Shown here: one piece after another, positions 22,445 to 30,531 of the stretch
Layout of the letters: each line of letters begins with the position of its first letter
How positions within the stretch are numbered: position 1 is the stretch's first letter
Assembly: GCA_030039155.1 (NCBI GenBank)
Contig: JASHQL010000128.1
Span: 1 to 37,591 of the forward strand
Source of the DNA: Streptosporangiaceae bacterium
GTDB lineage: Bacteria > Actinomycetota > Actinomycetes > Streptosporangiales > Streptosporangiaceae
Length of the DNA: 37,591 nt
Reading direction: 5' to 3'
Program-made: the position numbers and the translations under genes
Notes under the pieces: model-generated
What the model was told of the DNA's origin: nothing
The model's input: only the letters and a program-made list of their open reading frames with translations
Databases searched by the model: none

Positions 22445-22903
22445 CTAGCTTCCTGGCCTGCGGATGCGCCGGCCGGTCACCCGCAGCGGGGTAATCCGGA
22501 TGAAATGATCCCGCGCGCCACCTGGCCACGCCTGCAGGCCGGCTGCCTCTGCCGCGGCCCGCTCGCTGTCATCATCGAGGTGATGCGCCGGGCCCTGGAT
22601 GAGCACGCTCCAGCCCACTTGCGTCTGCCGGTCGAACTCATCGACCTCAAACGCCACGCGGTAGTCAGAGACCTGGTCGCCGGTCCGCAGGTCGGCGGTG
22701 GTCAGGCCCTCCGCCTCAGTTCTCAGCAAGATCGCCCCGTCCTGCAGCAGGTAATTGACCGGCAGGACGGTCAAGTCATATGACCCGGTATAGGCGATCC
22801 GGCCGACGCCGCCGGGCGAGATGAGCCGAAGGCACTCTGCCTCGTCGAGCTGCTCGAGGACCGCATCGTTGCTTGCATCGCCAGAGACAGGCTGCTCGGG
22901 CAT
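22445..22903 (-). CDS. PPOX-type flavin-binding protein
   Basis: A 152-residue split-barrel protein of the pyridoxamine-5'-phosphate-oxidase-like family. Landmarks are LDEAECLRLISPGGVGRIAYTGSYDLTVLPVNY, ILLRTEAEG, RVAFEVDEFD, GWSVLIQGPAHHL and VTGRRIRRP at the end. It resembles the C-terminal domain of the XRE-PPOX fusion at 2661-3326 and M. tuberculosis Rv3129-type proteins in the DosR regulon. FMN or F420 is the likely cofactor; the substrate is unknown. ATG 22903 with AAGGGAG upstream is used; the ORF track start is 36 codons early. It follows the USP gene on the same strand after a 97-bp gap containing a hairpin. Confidence 0.87.
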   Translation of the reverse strand: MPEQPVSGDASNDAVLEQLDEAECLRLISPGGVGRIAYTGSYDLTVLPVNYLLQDGAILLRTEAEGLTTADLRTGDQVSDYRVAFEVDEFDRQTQVGWSVLIQGPAHHLDDDSERAAAEAAGLQAWPGGARDHFIRITPLRVTGRRIRRPGS

Positions 22904-22940
22904 CTCGCACGCTCCCTTCCTGGCTGATTCAACATTTTCC

Positions 22941-22962
22941 GGCGCGCGCCGGGAGGCGCGCC
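22941..22962 (-). other. Hairpin between USP and PPOX genes
   Basis: GGCGCGC and GCGCGCC pair as a 7-bp stem with an 8-nt loop, between two genes on the minus strand. It could lower read-through or stabilise a processed mRNA. No box or other promoter signal was seen in this gap. Confidence 0.35.
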
Positions 22963-23000
22963 AACCGGGGCGCGAGATATCGACCCCGGGCAAGGACGAA

Positions 23001-23453
23001 TCAGTTCGCACTCGCGGCGGGCATCGGCACGATGATCACCGGCAGGGTAGCCAGGTGCAGCACCCGGTTCGCGGTCGTGCCGAAGGTGACAAGTGGCAGG
23101 TCATGATGGCTGCTCGAGCCGAGCGCCAGCAGCCTGGCATCCTGCTCGTGCGCCGCGGCGACGATGGCGCGCGCGACGTGCCGGTAGTCCGCCTCCCTGA
23201 TCAGGCCCTCGGCCGGGACGCCGGCGGCGGTGAACTCGGCGACCACCTCGGACACCAGCTTCTCGCCGGAACCGTCCTGGCAATCGACCTGGATCCGGCC
23301 ATAGCGCCCGGCCGAATATTCGTGCACGTGCAGCACCACGACCTTGTCGCCGGTGTCGGCGGCCAGGTCCTTGATCATCTCCACGGCGGCGGTGACGTGC
23401 TTGCCTGGCTCGTGTCGCGCCGCATCGACTGCCAGCACGATGACCTTGCTCAT
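23001..23453 (-). CDS. Universal stress protein with degenerate ATP motif
   Basis: A 150-residue UspA domain beginning KVIVLAVDAARHEPGKHVTAAVEM and ending GSSSHHDLPLVTFGTTANRVLHLATLPVIIV. The second glycine of the G-x2-G motif is missing (GSSSHH), like the USPs at 1419 and 27762. It shares with 27762 the VDxAxxExxxHVxAAVxM opening and the READxxHVA-IV-AA segment, so the two form a subfamily distinct from the canonical USPs. ATG 23453 has GGAGGGA 6 bp upstream; the ORF track start is 12 codons early. A DevR-like site lies 80 bp upstream, in the divergent promoter shared with the DUF1918 gene. Confidence 0.88.
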   Translation of the reverse strand: MSKVIVLAVDAARHEPGKHVTAAVEMIKDLAADTGDKVVVLHVHEYSAGRYGRIQVDCQDGSGEKLVSEVVAEFTAAGVPAEGLIREADYRHVARAIVAAAHEQDARLLALGSSSHHDLPLVTFGTTANRVLHLATLPVIIVPMPAASAN

Positions 23454-23533
23454 GACGTCCCTCCGATCAGCATGTGCGGCCCACCGCACGTTGTCCTGCA
23501 GCCAACGATATGGACGAGGTCAGCGCCGCAGTA

Positions 23534-23547
23534 GGGACGAAGGTCCG
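23534..23547. promoter_or_regulatory. Candidate DevR box (USP side)
   Basis: GGGACGAAGGTCCG matches nine of ten half-site bases (GGGAC-N4-GTCCC). It lies 80 bp upstream of the minus-strand USP start. Confidence 0.65.
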
Positions 23548-23576
23548 GTCGCGCGGCGTGGCTGGGCGTGCCCGCG

Positions 23577-23590
23577 ATGCCGAAGGTCCT
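23577..23590. promoter_or_regulatory. Candidate DevR box (DUF1918 side)
   Basis: ATGCCGAAGGTCCT reads AGGACCTTCGGCAT on the minus strand. It lies 92 bp upstream of the DUF1918 start and 43 bp (about twice 21.5) from the box at 23534. Confidence 0.5.
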
Positions 23591-23682
23591 AGCTGCAGGT
23601 GACCAATGCCTGCTGCCCGGCGGGGCGCCGCCGGGCAGCCTGGGCTGACTGAAATCGAGGCACCAGCCGAAGGAGCGCCGGC

Positions 23683-23904
23683 ATGATCGCGAAGGTGGGC
23701 GACACGCTCGTGATGGACGGTGATCATGCAAGAACCGCGGTCGTCCTGGCGGTACCGCATGCCGACGGCTCGCCGCCTTACGTCGTCAAGTGGCTGGCGA
23801 CCGGCCACCTCGCGATGGTATCGCCAGGCGCGTTCAGCCGGATTGTCCCGGCGGCGCAGCCAGCTGGCGCCGGCCGGGCGCCGCTGCCGCAGGCCGGGCG
23901 GTGA
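23683..23904 (+). CDS. Small DUF1918 protein
   Basis: A 73-residue protein matching the DUF1918 pattern: AKVGDTLVMDGDHARTAVVLAV, DGSPPYVVKWLATGHLAMVSPG. The family has a small beta-barrel, SH3-like fold and no settled function. It is common in actinobacteria beside stress genes. AAGGAGCG lies before the ATG. The last 17 residues are Ala/Pro/Gly-rich and probably disordered. It is divergent from the USP gene with two DevR-like sites between them. Confidence 0.82.
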   Translation: MIAKVGDTLVMDGDHARTAVVLAVPHADGSPPYVVKWLATGHLAMVSPGAFSRIVPAAQPAGAGRAPLPQAGR

Positions 23905-23942
23905 TCGTGCAGTCTGACCGAACCTCCCGGACGGCGGGGCCA

Positions 23943-23977
23943 GGGACTTCGGCCGGCCAAGTCAGGACCAAGGTCCC
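23943..23977. promoter_or_regulatory. Tandem candidate DevR boxes upstream of devR
   Basis: GGGACTTCGGCCGG at 23943 and AGGACCAAGGTCCC at 23964 start 21 bp apart, ending 82 bp before the devR ATG. The second matches nine of ten half-site bases. This suggests positive autoregulation, as for devR in M. tuberculosis. Confidence 0.7.
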
Positions 23978-24059
23978 GCGCCGTGCTGGACATGGCAAAG
24001 CTAGGGTGATGATCAGGTCGGCCGCGCGGGCCGGCTGCTGAGCTGAGGAGCTGCGCGAG

Positions 24060-24728
24060 ATGCCGGACCAGGGCACGGACCACGGGAAGATCAAGGTCTT
24101 CCTGCTCGACGACCACGAGATAGTCCGGCGCGGCGTCCGCGAGCTGCTCGAGGCGGAGCCCGACATCGAGGTCGTCGGCGAGGCAGGCACCGCTGATTCG
24201 GCGCTGGCCAGGATTCCCGCGCTGCGGCCGGATGTCGCCGTCCTTGACGTCCGGCTGCCGGACGGTGACGGCGTCACCGTCTGCCGGGAGATCAGGTCCA
24301 AGATGCCGGAAATCGCCTGCCTCATGCTGACCTCGTTCGGCGACGACGAGGCCCTCTTCGACGCCATCATGGCGGGCGCCGCCGGGTATGTGCTCAAGCA
24401 GATCAGGGGCACCGACCTGGTCGGCGCGGTGCGCACGGTCGCGGCCGGCGAGTCGATGCTCGATCCCGAGGCAGCCAGCAAGGTCATGGCCAGGATGCGC
24501 GACCAGGCCGCCAAGGCTGACCCGCTGGCCGGACTGACCGGCCAGGAGCGCAAGATCCTCGAGCTAATCGGCGAGGGCCTGACCAACCGGCAGATCGGCG
24601 AGCGGATGTACCTGGCCGAGAAGACGGTGAAGAACTACGTGTCGGCGCTGTTCGCCAAGCTGGGCATGGAGCGCAGGACCCAGGCGGCCGCGTACGCCGC
24701 GCACGTCTTCGACCCCGGCCAGCGCTAG
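24060..24728 (+). CDS. devR: DevR/DosR-like NarL-family response regulator
   Basis: A 222-residue response regulator that closely follows M. tuberculosis DosR. The receiver has [14 protein letters not shown] and phosphoacceptor Asp63 in [11 protein letters not shown]. The LuxR/NarL HTH is [48 protein letters not shown], the DosR recognition helix that carries its key Lys and Asn base contacts, is identical. This supports recognition of GGGAC-type boxes like those listed here. GAGGAG lies 10 bp before the ATG. Candidate boxes upstream imply autoregulation. The gene is convergent with devS and they overlap by 4 bp at CTAG, unlike the devR-devS operon of mycobacteria. Confidence 0.95.
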   Translation: MPDQGTDHGKIKVFLLDDHEIVRRGVRELLEAEPDIEVVGEAGTADSALARIPALRPDVAVLDVRLPDGDGVTVCREIRSKMPEIACLMLTSFGDDEALFDAIMAGAAGYVLKQIRGTDLVGAVRTVAAGESMLDPEAASKVMARMRDQAAKADPLAGLTGQERKILELIGEGLTNRQIGERMYLAEKTVKNYVSALFAKLGMERRTQAAAYAAHVFDPGQR

Positions 24729-26434
24729 TCGCGGCCGGCCAGCGGCACTCGCCAGACAAGCTCGGTGCCGCCTGCTTCGGCCCGCTCGACGGTCAGCGAG
24801 CCACCGAGCTTGCTCGCCCGCTGCTCGAGATTGCTCAGCCCGCTGCGCCGCGTCGTGTTCTTGATCCCAGAGCCGTTGTCGCGCACCGTCAGCACCAGGT
24901 CAGTCGCCGCGCGCACCCTGACGTCGACCTGGCTGGCGCCAGCGTGCCTGGCCGCATTGGACAGCGCCTCCCTGAGCGCGCCGAGCATCTGCTCGGCGGC
25001 ATCCTCGGGCACGCCGCCGTCGAGGTTCCCGTCGAGCTGCAGCGACGGGGCGAACCCGAGCAGGCCAGTCATCTCATCGGCGATGCCGAGCACCCGCGCT
25101 CGCAGGCTCTCCGCACCGCCGTCCGGACGTGACTGCAGGCCGAAGATCGCGGTGCGGATCTCCCTGATCGTCTCGTCGAGCGCGTCGACGGACCTGGTGA
25201 CCCGGTCGGCGGCCTCCGGGAGCGTGATCAGCGGAATCGAGCCCTGCAGCGACATGCCGGTCGCGTACAGCCGCTGAATCACCAGATCGTGCAGGTCGCG
25301 GGCGATCCGGTCGCGATCCTCGAACACCGCGAGGCGCTCTGCCTGGGCGCGGTGCTCGGCAAGCTCGAGGGCGATCGCCGCCTGGGCAGCGAACGCGTCC
25401 AGCATGCCGACGGCGGCCGGGGCGAGCGGCGCAGAGCCGGGCCGCCGGCCCGCGGTCAGCACGCCGCGGACGTTGCCAGGGCCGCCAAGCGGCACCACGA
25501 CCGCCGGTCCCAGGTTCATATGCTGCCTGGCGACCGCGTCTGCGCGCTGGTCGGAACCGAAGTCGGCCAGGTCCAGCCGGGTCCCGCTGCTGAGCACGCG
25601 TCCGGAAACCGAATTCTCGGCCGGCAGCACCAGGCCAAGCGCGTCCGCGGCGCCGTCGCCGGCCGCGTGCTCGATCTGCAACCGTGACCGGTCCGCGGTT
25701 GGCAGTGCCAGCACGACCAGGTCAGCGCCGGTGAGCTCGAGCGACTTGCTGGTGATCAGCGCGAGCGCCTGCCCGAGCGGAACGCCGGACAACAGGCTGC
25801 TGAAGACCTCGGCGCTGGCGGTCAGCCAGCGCTGCTGGCGGCGCGCCTCGCTGTACAGCCGCGCGTTCTCGATCGCGACACCGGCCGCGCCGGCCAGCGC
25901 CACCAGGACTGCCTCATCCTCCTCGTCGAAGTGGCTGCCATCGCGCTTCTCGGTGAGGTACAGGTTCCCGTACACCTCGTCGCGGATCCGGATCGGCGCG
26001 CCGAGGAACGAGCGCATCGGCGGGTGGCCCTCGGGGAAGCCGGACGAGAGCTCGTGCCGGGCCAGATCAGCGATCCGCACCGGGCGCGGGTCGGTGATCA
26101 GCGCCCCGAGCAGGCCGCGGCCCTCCGGCCAGTGGTGGATGGCGCGGATCTGGTCCTCGGTCAAGCCGACCGGGATGAACTCAGCCAGGCCGCCGTCTTC
26201 GCCGATCACGCCCATGGCCCCATACTTGGCATCGACCAGCGTCACCGCGGCCTCGACGATGCTGCGCAGCACGACCTCGATGTCGAGCGTGGTGCCGACC
26301 GAGACGATCGCCTCGAACAGCGCGTTGACGCGGTCCCTGGTCGCCACCACAGCCTGCAGCCTGACCTGGAGCTCGTCGAGCAGCTCATCGAGGCGGAGGC
26401 TGGGCAGCAACGCCCGTTGCCTGCGGTCACTCAT
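24725..26434 (-). CDS. devS: DevS/DosT-like GAF-GAF histidine kinase
   Basis: A 569-residue kinase colinear with DosS/DevS. GAF-A (about residues 45-195) contains [16 protein letters not shown] with His137, which aligns with the haem ligand His149 of DosS, and Tyr159 in YGNLYLTEK at the distal tyrosine position. GAF-B spans about 205-360. The HisKA_3 helix is [15 protein letters not shown] with His382. The ATPase domain shows [13 protein letters not shown] and DNGSGI. The haem is thus expected to sense O2, NO or CO and to phosphorylate DevR; binding itself is inferred from alignment. ATG 26434 follows GGAG; the ORF track start is 22 codons early. The DevR-like pair at 26513-26548 lies 78 bp upstream, shared with the divergent Acg-like gene. 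Confidence 0.94.
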   Translation of the reverse strand: MSDRRQRALLPSLRLDELLDELQVRLQAVVATRDRVNALFEAIVSVGTTLDIEVVLRSIVEAAVTLVDAKYGAMGVIGEDGGLAEFIPVGLTEDQIRAIHHWPEGRGLLGALITDPRPVRIADLARHELSSGFPEGHPPMRSFLGAPIRIRDEVYGNLYLTEKRDGSHFDEEDEAVLVALAGAAGVAIENARLYSEARRQQRWLTASAEVFSSLLSGVPLGQALALITSKSLELTGADLVVLALPTADRSRLQIEHAAGDGAADALGLVLPAENSVSGRVLSSGTRLDLADFGSDQRADAVARQHMNLGPAVVVPLGGPGNVRGVLTAGRRPGSAPLAPAAVGMLDAFAAQAAIALELAEHRAQAERLAVFEDRDRIARDLHDLVIQRLYATGMSLQGSIPLITLPEAADRVTRSVDALDETIREIRTAIFGLQSRPDGGAESLRARVLGIADEMTGLLGFAPSLQLDGNLDGGVPEDAAEQMLGALREALSNAARHAGASQVDVRVRAATDLVLTVRDNGSGIKNTTRRSGLSNLEQRASKLGGSLTVERAEAGGTELVWRVPLAGRD

Positions 26435-26512
26435 GTATCGGACTCCAGCGCGCGGTGCCGGACGGTTGTGATCATATTCCGCCGCCACTTGGCCGGCCAC
26501 CAGGGCCCGGCC

Positions 26513-26548
26513 GGTGCCATGGTCCCCAGGCTCAGGGACCTCCGTCCC
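26513..26548. promoter_or_regulatory. Tandem candidate DevR boxes, devS/Acg-like divergent promoter
   Basis: GGTGCCATGGTCCC at 26513 and GGGACCTCCGTCCC at 26535 start 22 bp apart. The second matches all ten half-site bases. The pair is 47 bp from the Acg-like start and 78 bp from the devS start. Confidence 0.75.
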
Positions 26549-26595
26549 TGCCGGTGCCTGGCTGCCGTCGGCAGGCTTTCACCGAGGTGATCGCG

Positions 26596-27735
26596 ATGAT
26601 CGATGTGGCCGCGGGCGCAGCCGCCGGCCAGCGCCGTGCTAGCTCGCCAGCTCGGCAGCTCGGTCCCGACGATATCGCCGTGATCATCGGCGCCGCTGGC
26701 CGTGCGCCGTCGGTGCACAACACCCAGCCGTGGCGGTTCGCCGTCCGCCAAGACACCGTCGACCTGCTGGCCGACCGCCGGCGGATGCTCAGGATCGCCG
26801 ACCCCGACGGCAGGGAGCTGGTCATCAGCTGCGGGGCCGCGCTGTACGGGATGCGCCTCGGCATGCGCAAGCTCGGCTACGTTCCCGTGGTCGAGCTGCT
26901 GCCAGGGCCAGCCGGCTCCGACCTGCTCGCCAGCGTCAGGGCGGGCAGCCGTGCGGCCACCACGCGGGAGGAACGCGAGCTGCTGGCGGCACTACCGCAC
27001 CGGCACACGCACCGCGGGCCGTTCGATCCTGGGCCGGTGGGTCAGCGGTTGCTCCGCGCCCTGTGCGCCGACGCAGCCGGGGAAGGGGTCAGGCTGGACC
27101 TCATCGAGCATCCGGCACAGCTTGACGAGCTGGCCAGGCTTGCGCTGCTGGCTGCCGAAGCAACCAGGTCGAGCGGGGCCAGGCAGGCAGAAGTCGGCCG
27201 GTGGCTGCGGCCGCCGGCCGGATCCGACCGCGACGGCATCGTCGCCAGGTCGTGGTCAGCCGTGCCGGTTCACCGGGGCAGCGCCGGCCAGGCGTGCCCC
27301 GAGGCAGGCCTGCGGCTCCAGCAGCGGGACTTCGGGCGGGCCGGCCTGCTGCCGGCCGGCGGATCACCGCCGTCGGCGACAGCGGTGCTGTGCACTCCGG
27401 CCGACGCCATGACGGACTGGCTCGCCGCCGGGCAGGCACTGCATCGGCTGCTGTTGCGCGCCGCGACCCGCTGGGTGTTCGCCAGCCTCTACACCGAGCC
27501 GCTGGAGATTCCGCAGATCCGCGAGCAGGTTCGTGCCCGGCTCGGGATCGACGGGATGCCGCAGCTGCTGCTGCAGTTTGGCCGGGCCAACACCACGGCG
27601 GCCACCGCGCGCAGGCAGATCGGCGACGTGCTCCGGGCCGAGAAATCCGGATCAGGACCTTCAGCCCGCAGCGCAGGGACGCAGGACCCTAACGGCAGCG
27701 GACGGCACGAACAAGATCGAGGTGGAGAACGTTGA
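26596..27735 (+). CDS. Acg-like nitroreductase-family protein B
   Basis: A 379-residue Acg-family protein, paralogous to 17172-18206. Landmarks are GAAGRAPSVHNTQPWRF, GRELVISCGAALYGMRLGMRKLGYVP, HRHTHRGPFDPGP, WLAAGQALHRLLLRAATRWVFASLYTEPLE. The N-terminal 20 residues and C-terminal ~45 residues (KSGSGPSARSAG.. to GGER) look disordered. The C-terminal extension is coded by DNA that also holds two DevR-like sites for the next gene. ATG 26596 with GAGGTGA 5 bp upstream is preferred; the ORF track start is 47 codons early. Functions as for the paralogue: flavin binding likely, catalysis uncertain. Confidence 0.88.
   Translation: MIDVAAGAAAGQRRASSPARQLGPDDIAVIIGAAGRAPSVHNTQPWRFAVRQDTVDLLADRRRMLRIADPDGRELVISCGAALYGMRLGMRKLGYVPVVELLPGPAGSDLLASVRAGSRAATTREERELLAALPHRHTHRGPFDPGPVGQRLLRALCADAAGEGVRLDLIEHPAQLDELARLALLAAEATRSSGARQAEVGRWLRPPAGSDRDGIVARSWSAVPVHRGSAGQACPEAGLRLQQRDFGRAGLLPAGGSPPSATAVLCTPADAMTDWLAAGQALHRLLLRAATRWVFASLYTEPLEIPQIREQVRARLGIDGMPQLLLQFGRANTTAATARRQIGDVLRAEKSGSGPSARSAGTQDPNGSGRHEQDRGGER
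27654..27689. promoter_or_regulatory. Tandem candidate DevR boxes inside Acg-like 3' end
   Basis: AGGACCTTCAGCCC at 27654 and GGGACGCAGGACCC at 27676 start 22 bp apart. They lie within the last codons of the Acg-like gene and end 72 bp before the USP GTG, suggesting an internal promoter for the USP gene. Confidence 0.5.
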
Positions 27736-27761
27736 GCTTGGCTCGAGAGGAGGAAGCTCCG

Positions 27762-28259
27762 GTGAACAGAACCGTACTGCTTGCCGTCGACGTGGCGGCC
27801 GGCGACGCGACCAGGCATGTCGATGCCGCCGTGCAGATGACCACGGGGCTGATCCGCGACCGCGCCGACCGCGTGATCGTCTTGCATGTCAGGGAGTTCT
27901 CGATTCTCCGGCTGCCCCAGACGATGACTGATTGCGGCGGGGCAACCGGACAGCACACCGTCGAGCGGGTCGTCTCCCGGCTCCGCGGGGCCGGGATCCA
28001 CGCAGACGGTGTGATCAGGGAGGCTGACATCGGGCACGTCGCGGCGACGATCCTGGACGCGGCGCGGGAGTTCGATGCCAGCCTGATCGTGCTCGGGTCC
28101 AGCTGCAAGACAGCCATCCGGCGGGTGCCCGTCGCCAGTGTGGCGGCACATCTGCTGCACGCGGCTGGCGTGCCGGTCCTCATCGTGCCGCCAGTGCAGC
28201 CAGCCAGCAGCCCGGTTCGGCCGGCCCGGCCTGCCGTCCCGAGCCAGCTGGGCCGCTGA
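27762..28259 (+). CDS. Universal stress protein with degenerate ATP motif
   Basis: A 165-residue UspA-type protein beginning NRTVLLAVDVAAGDATRHVDAAVQM and carrying LGSSCKTAIRRVPVASVAAHLLHAAGVPVLIV. The G-x2-G element is absent, so ATP binding is unlikely. It is close to the USP at 23001-23453. The ORF track starts at a TTG overlapping the preceding stop; the GTG at 27762 is chosen because AGGAGGAA (27748-27755) sits 8 bp upstream. The C-terminal 25 residues are Pro/Ala-rich. The SRPBCC B gene follows after 83 bp, so the two may be co-transcribed. Confidence 0.86.
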   Translation: MNRTVLLAVDVAAGDATRHVDAAVQMTTGLIRDRADRVIVLHVREFSILRLPQTMTDCGGATGQHTVERVVSRLRGAGIHADGVIREADIGHVAATILDAAREFDASLIVLGSSCKTAIRRVPVASVAAHLLHAAGVPVLIVPPVQPASSPVRPARPAVPSQLGR

Positions 28260-28342
28260 TGCGGTTGCCCGGCAGGCCGAGGCCCGATCAGCCCCGCCCG
28301 CGATAGTTGCGCTTGCAGCAGTACCTCGAAGGACTTGCGGCC

Positions 28343-28813
28343 ATGTTCGTCAGTGACGAGATCGTGGTACCGGTCGGTTTCGCCGAAGCGCAGGCGCGGC
28401 TGGAGACCATCATGCGCGGCGGCGACCTGCTGCGCCCGTCGGCAGATGCCTACGACCAGGGCCTGGCCACGACCGTCAGGGTGGGCCCGGCACCGATGCT
28501 GTCCCGGCTCGTCGAGGTGCAGTTCATGGAGCTTGTCACGCACGGGGATGCCTGCGTGCTGACGCTGCGGTGGCAGGTAGCCGGCGCCGGCGGCGGCCTG
28601 TTCCCGGTCCTGGACGCGGACATCAGCATCAGGCCAGCGGGTGACGGCGGCACGCTGCTGCGGCTCGACGGCTCCTACCGGCCGCCGCTCGGGATGATCG
28701 GTGACAGCCTCGACCGTGCCATCCTGCACCGGGTTGCCGACGCGACCATCCGCGCCTTCCTGACCGGACTGACCGGCGTGCTGACTCGTTCCGCAGCCGA
28801 ACGCGGTCGCTGA
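28343..28813 (+). CDS. SRPBCC-like protein B
   Basis: A 156-residue protein paralogous to 19446-19937 and probably of the SRPBCC fold. Landmarks are MFVSDEIVVPVGFAEAQARL, VRVGPAPMLSRLVEVQFMEL, CVLTLRWQVAG, LFPVLDADISIRPAGDGGTLLRLDGSYRPPLG and LDRAILHRVADATIRAFL. ATG 28343 follows GAAGGAC; the ORF track start is 12 codons earlier. It lies between a USP and Hsp20, in a stretch where flanking promoters carry DevR-like sites. The function is unknown; a small hydrophobic ligand pocket is what the fold would offer. Confidence 0.75.
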   Translation: MFVSDEIVVPVGFAEAQARLETIMRGGDLLRPSADAYDQGLATTVRVGPAPMLSRLVEVQFMELVTHGDACVLTLRWQVAGAGGGLFPVLDADISIRPAGDGGTLLRLDGSYRPPLGMIGDSLDRAILHRVADATIRAFLTGLTGVLTRSAAERGR

Positions 28814-28821
28814 CCCCGCCA

Positions 28822-28857
28822 GGGACTCAGGACCGAGCAGGTCAGTACCTAGGTCCC
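28822..28857. promoter_or_regulatory. Tandem candidate DevR boxes upstream of hsp20
   Basis: GGGACTCAGGACCG at 28822 and AGTACCTAGGTCCC at 28844 start 22 bp apart, ending 58 bp before the hsp20 ATG. Each has one perfect half-site. The mycobacterial hspX promoter also uses multiple DosR boxes. Confidence 0.65.
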
Positions 28858-28915
28858 TGTCGGGTGGCCGGCGGCTTTCGTTGACTGGAGACGAGCAGCG
28901 AAGGAGGGCAGCAAC

Positions 28916-29326
28916 ATGACCACCGCCGAGCAATCGCAGCAGCCGGCCGACTGGGCCGGATCACCGATCTCCACGTTGCACCCGTTCGGCCGGCATGTGC
29001 TTGATGTCCGCGTCGAGCAATACCCGGACGGACCCAGGTACGTCGTGCGCTTCGAGCTGCCTGGCATCGACCCGGAACGCGACCTGAAGGTCACGATCGA
29101 GACCGGCACGCTCATGGTCAGGGCGGAGCGGCGTGATGTCGGCCCGGCCGGACGGCAGAGCGAGTTCCGGTACGGCACGCTGGCGCGGCACGTGGCCCTG
29201 CCCCTCGGCTCGAATCCGCAGGACGTCACCGCCGTGTATCAGCACGGGATCCTGACCGTCGGCATCGGCATGGAGCCCGAGCACCGGCATACGGCCAGGA
29301 CGGTCCAGGTGACCGTCAAGCCCTGA
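28916..29326 (+). CDS. Hsp20/alpha-crystallin small heat-shock protein
   Basis: A 136-residue small heat-shock protein. The alpha-crystallin domain covers about residues 25-136, with YVVRFELPGIDPERDLKVTIETGTLMVRAER and QSEFRYGTLARHVALPLGSNPQDVTAVYQHGILTVGI. This resembles HspX (Rv2031c), in which 'SEFAYGSF..TVSLPVGA..YDKGILTV' occupies the same place. The usual IxI tail motif is replaced by VQVTV. It is an ATP-independent chaperone that holds unfolding proteins. AAGGAGGG lies 7 bp before the ATG. Confidence 0.93.
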   Translation: MTTAEQSQQPADWAGSPISTLHPFGRHVLDVRVEQYPDGPRYVVRFELPGIDPERDLKVTIETGTLMVRAERRDVGPAGRQSEFRYGTLARHVALPLGSNPQDVTAVYQHGILTVGIGMEPEHRHTARTVQVTVKP

Positions 29327-29373
29327 CAACGTCACGGGCGGAAGGGCAGCCTGGGATCCGCGGCAGGCATGAC

Positions 29374-29398
29374 GGCCGGGCGCTCGATCGGCCCGGCC
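29374..29398. terminator. Hairpin between convergent hsp20 and ADH genes
   Basis: GGCCGGGC and GCCCGGCC form a perfect 8-bp stem with a 9-nt loop in the 95-bp gap between two convergent genes. It probably ends transcription from both sides; no T-tract is present. Confidence 0.55.
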
Positions 29399-29421
29399 CC
29401 CCGAAGACGTGCGTCAGCTGG

Positions 29422-30465
29422 TCAGTCGGCGCTGAGCACCACCTTGACTGCGCCGGAGTCGGCTGGGGATGCGAAGACCTGGTACGCGCGCTCGAATTCG
29501 TCGAAGCCGAACCGGTGGCTGACCAGCTTGCCTGCGTCCAGCTGGCCGCACTCGACCAGGCGCAGCAGCGCAGGGATCGAGCAGGTGTCGACCAGGCCGG
29601 TCGTGATCGTGAGGTCCCTGGGCCACTGATCTTCCAGGTGCAGCGTGATAGGCCGACCGTGCACGCCGACATTCGCGACCCGGCCGCCTGCTCTGGTCAG
29701 CTTGATCGCCATCTCGAAGGTCTCGGGCGAGCCGACCGCCTCGATCACCACGTCCGCGCCAAGCCCGTCAGTCAGTGATCGCACCGTCGAGAGCGGATCT
29801 TCTTGCAGGTCGTTGACCGTCACATCGGCGCCGAGCCGGCGTGCCGCCGCGAGCCTCGGCTCGGCCTTGTCGATGGCCACGACATGGCTCGGGCTGAACA
29901 GCCTCGCGCCCATGATCGCGGCCAGGCCCACCGGTCCCGATCCGATCACGACGACGACATCTCCCGGCTGCACGTGGCCGTTCAGCGCGCCGACCTCATA
30001 GCCGGTCGGCAGTACGTCGGCCAGCATGAGCGCCTGCTCGTCGGTCACGCCGCCGGGAATCCGGTACGCCGAGTTGTGCGCGAACGGAACGCGGACGTAC
30101 TCGGCCTGGGTGCCGTCGTAGCAGCGGCCGAGCAGCCAGCCGCCGCCCCCGATGCACTGCCCGTAATGACCGGCATGGCAATACCGGCAGCGGCCGCACG
30201 CCGAGATGGCCGGGACCAGCACGCGGTCGCCGGGGCTGATGCCATGCACGTCGCTGGCGACCTCGTCAACGACGCCGACCGCCTCGTGGCCGAGGATCCG
30301 GCCGGGCCGTACGGCCGGCACGTCACCCTGGAGGATGTGCAGGTCGGTGCCGCAGATCGTGGTGGCGGTCACGCGCACGACCGCATCACGCTCATCGGTG
30401 ACCTCAGGATCCGGCACCTCTTCCAACGACCGGCTTCCTGGCCCGTGAAAGACGACGGCCTTCAT
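29422..30465 (-). CDS. Zinc-dependent alcohol dehydrogenase (MDR family)
   Basis: A 347-residue medium-chain dehydrogenase. The catalytic zinc site is seen in TICGTDLHILQGD and GRILGHEAVGVV. The structural zinc cysteines are CGRCRYCHAGHYGQC, and the Rossmann motif is VIGSGPVGLAAIMGARLF. The GGGWLLGRCYDGTQAEYVRVPFA and LADVLPTGYEVGA segments resemble alcohol/formaldehyde-dehydrogenase-like MDR enzymes acting on short alcohols or diols. The substrate is unknown; NAD(H) is likely since an Asp (VVAIDKAEPRL) follows beta-2. ATG 30465 has GGGAGG 5 bp upstream; the ORF track start is 68 codons early. It is divergent from CBS-BON B, with candidate boxes between. Recycling of reduced cofactor under oxygen limitation is a plausible role. 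Confidence 0.88.
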   Translation of the reverse strand: MKAVVFHGPGSRSLEEVPDPEVTDERDAVVRVTATTICGTDLHILQGDVPAVRPGRILGHEAVGVVDEVASDVHGISPGDRVLVPAISACGRCRYCHAGHYGQCIGGGGWLLGRCYDGTQAEYVRVPFAHNSAYRIPGGVTDEQALMLADVLPTGYEVGALNGHVQPGDVVVVIGSGPVGLAAIMGARLFSPSHVVAIDKAEPRLAAARRLGADVTVNDLQEDPLSTVRSLTDGLGADVVIEAVGSPETFEMAIKLTRAGGRVANVGVHGRPITLHLEDQWPRDLTITTGLVDTCSIPALLRLVECGQLDAGKLVSHRFGFDEFERAYQVFASPADSGAVKVVLSAD

Positions 30466-30531
30466 GGTTCCTCCCGCGCACGTTGACGGCACTCCTTGAG
30501 TCAGCTTCCTGGTCAGGCCGGCGCGCCAGTA

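Noticed and set aside
28281-28294. GGCCCGATCAGCCC as a DevR box for SRPBCC B
   Set aside because: Neither half keeps GGGAC/GTCCC; the similarity to 13781 is only its GC-rich palindrome.
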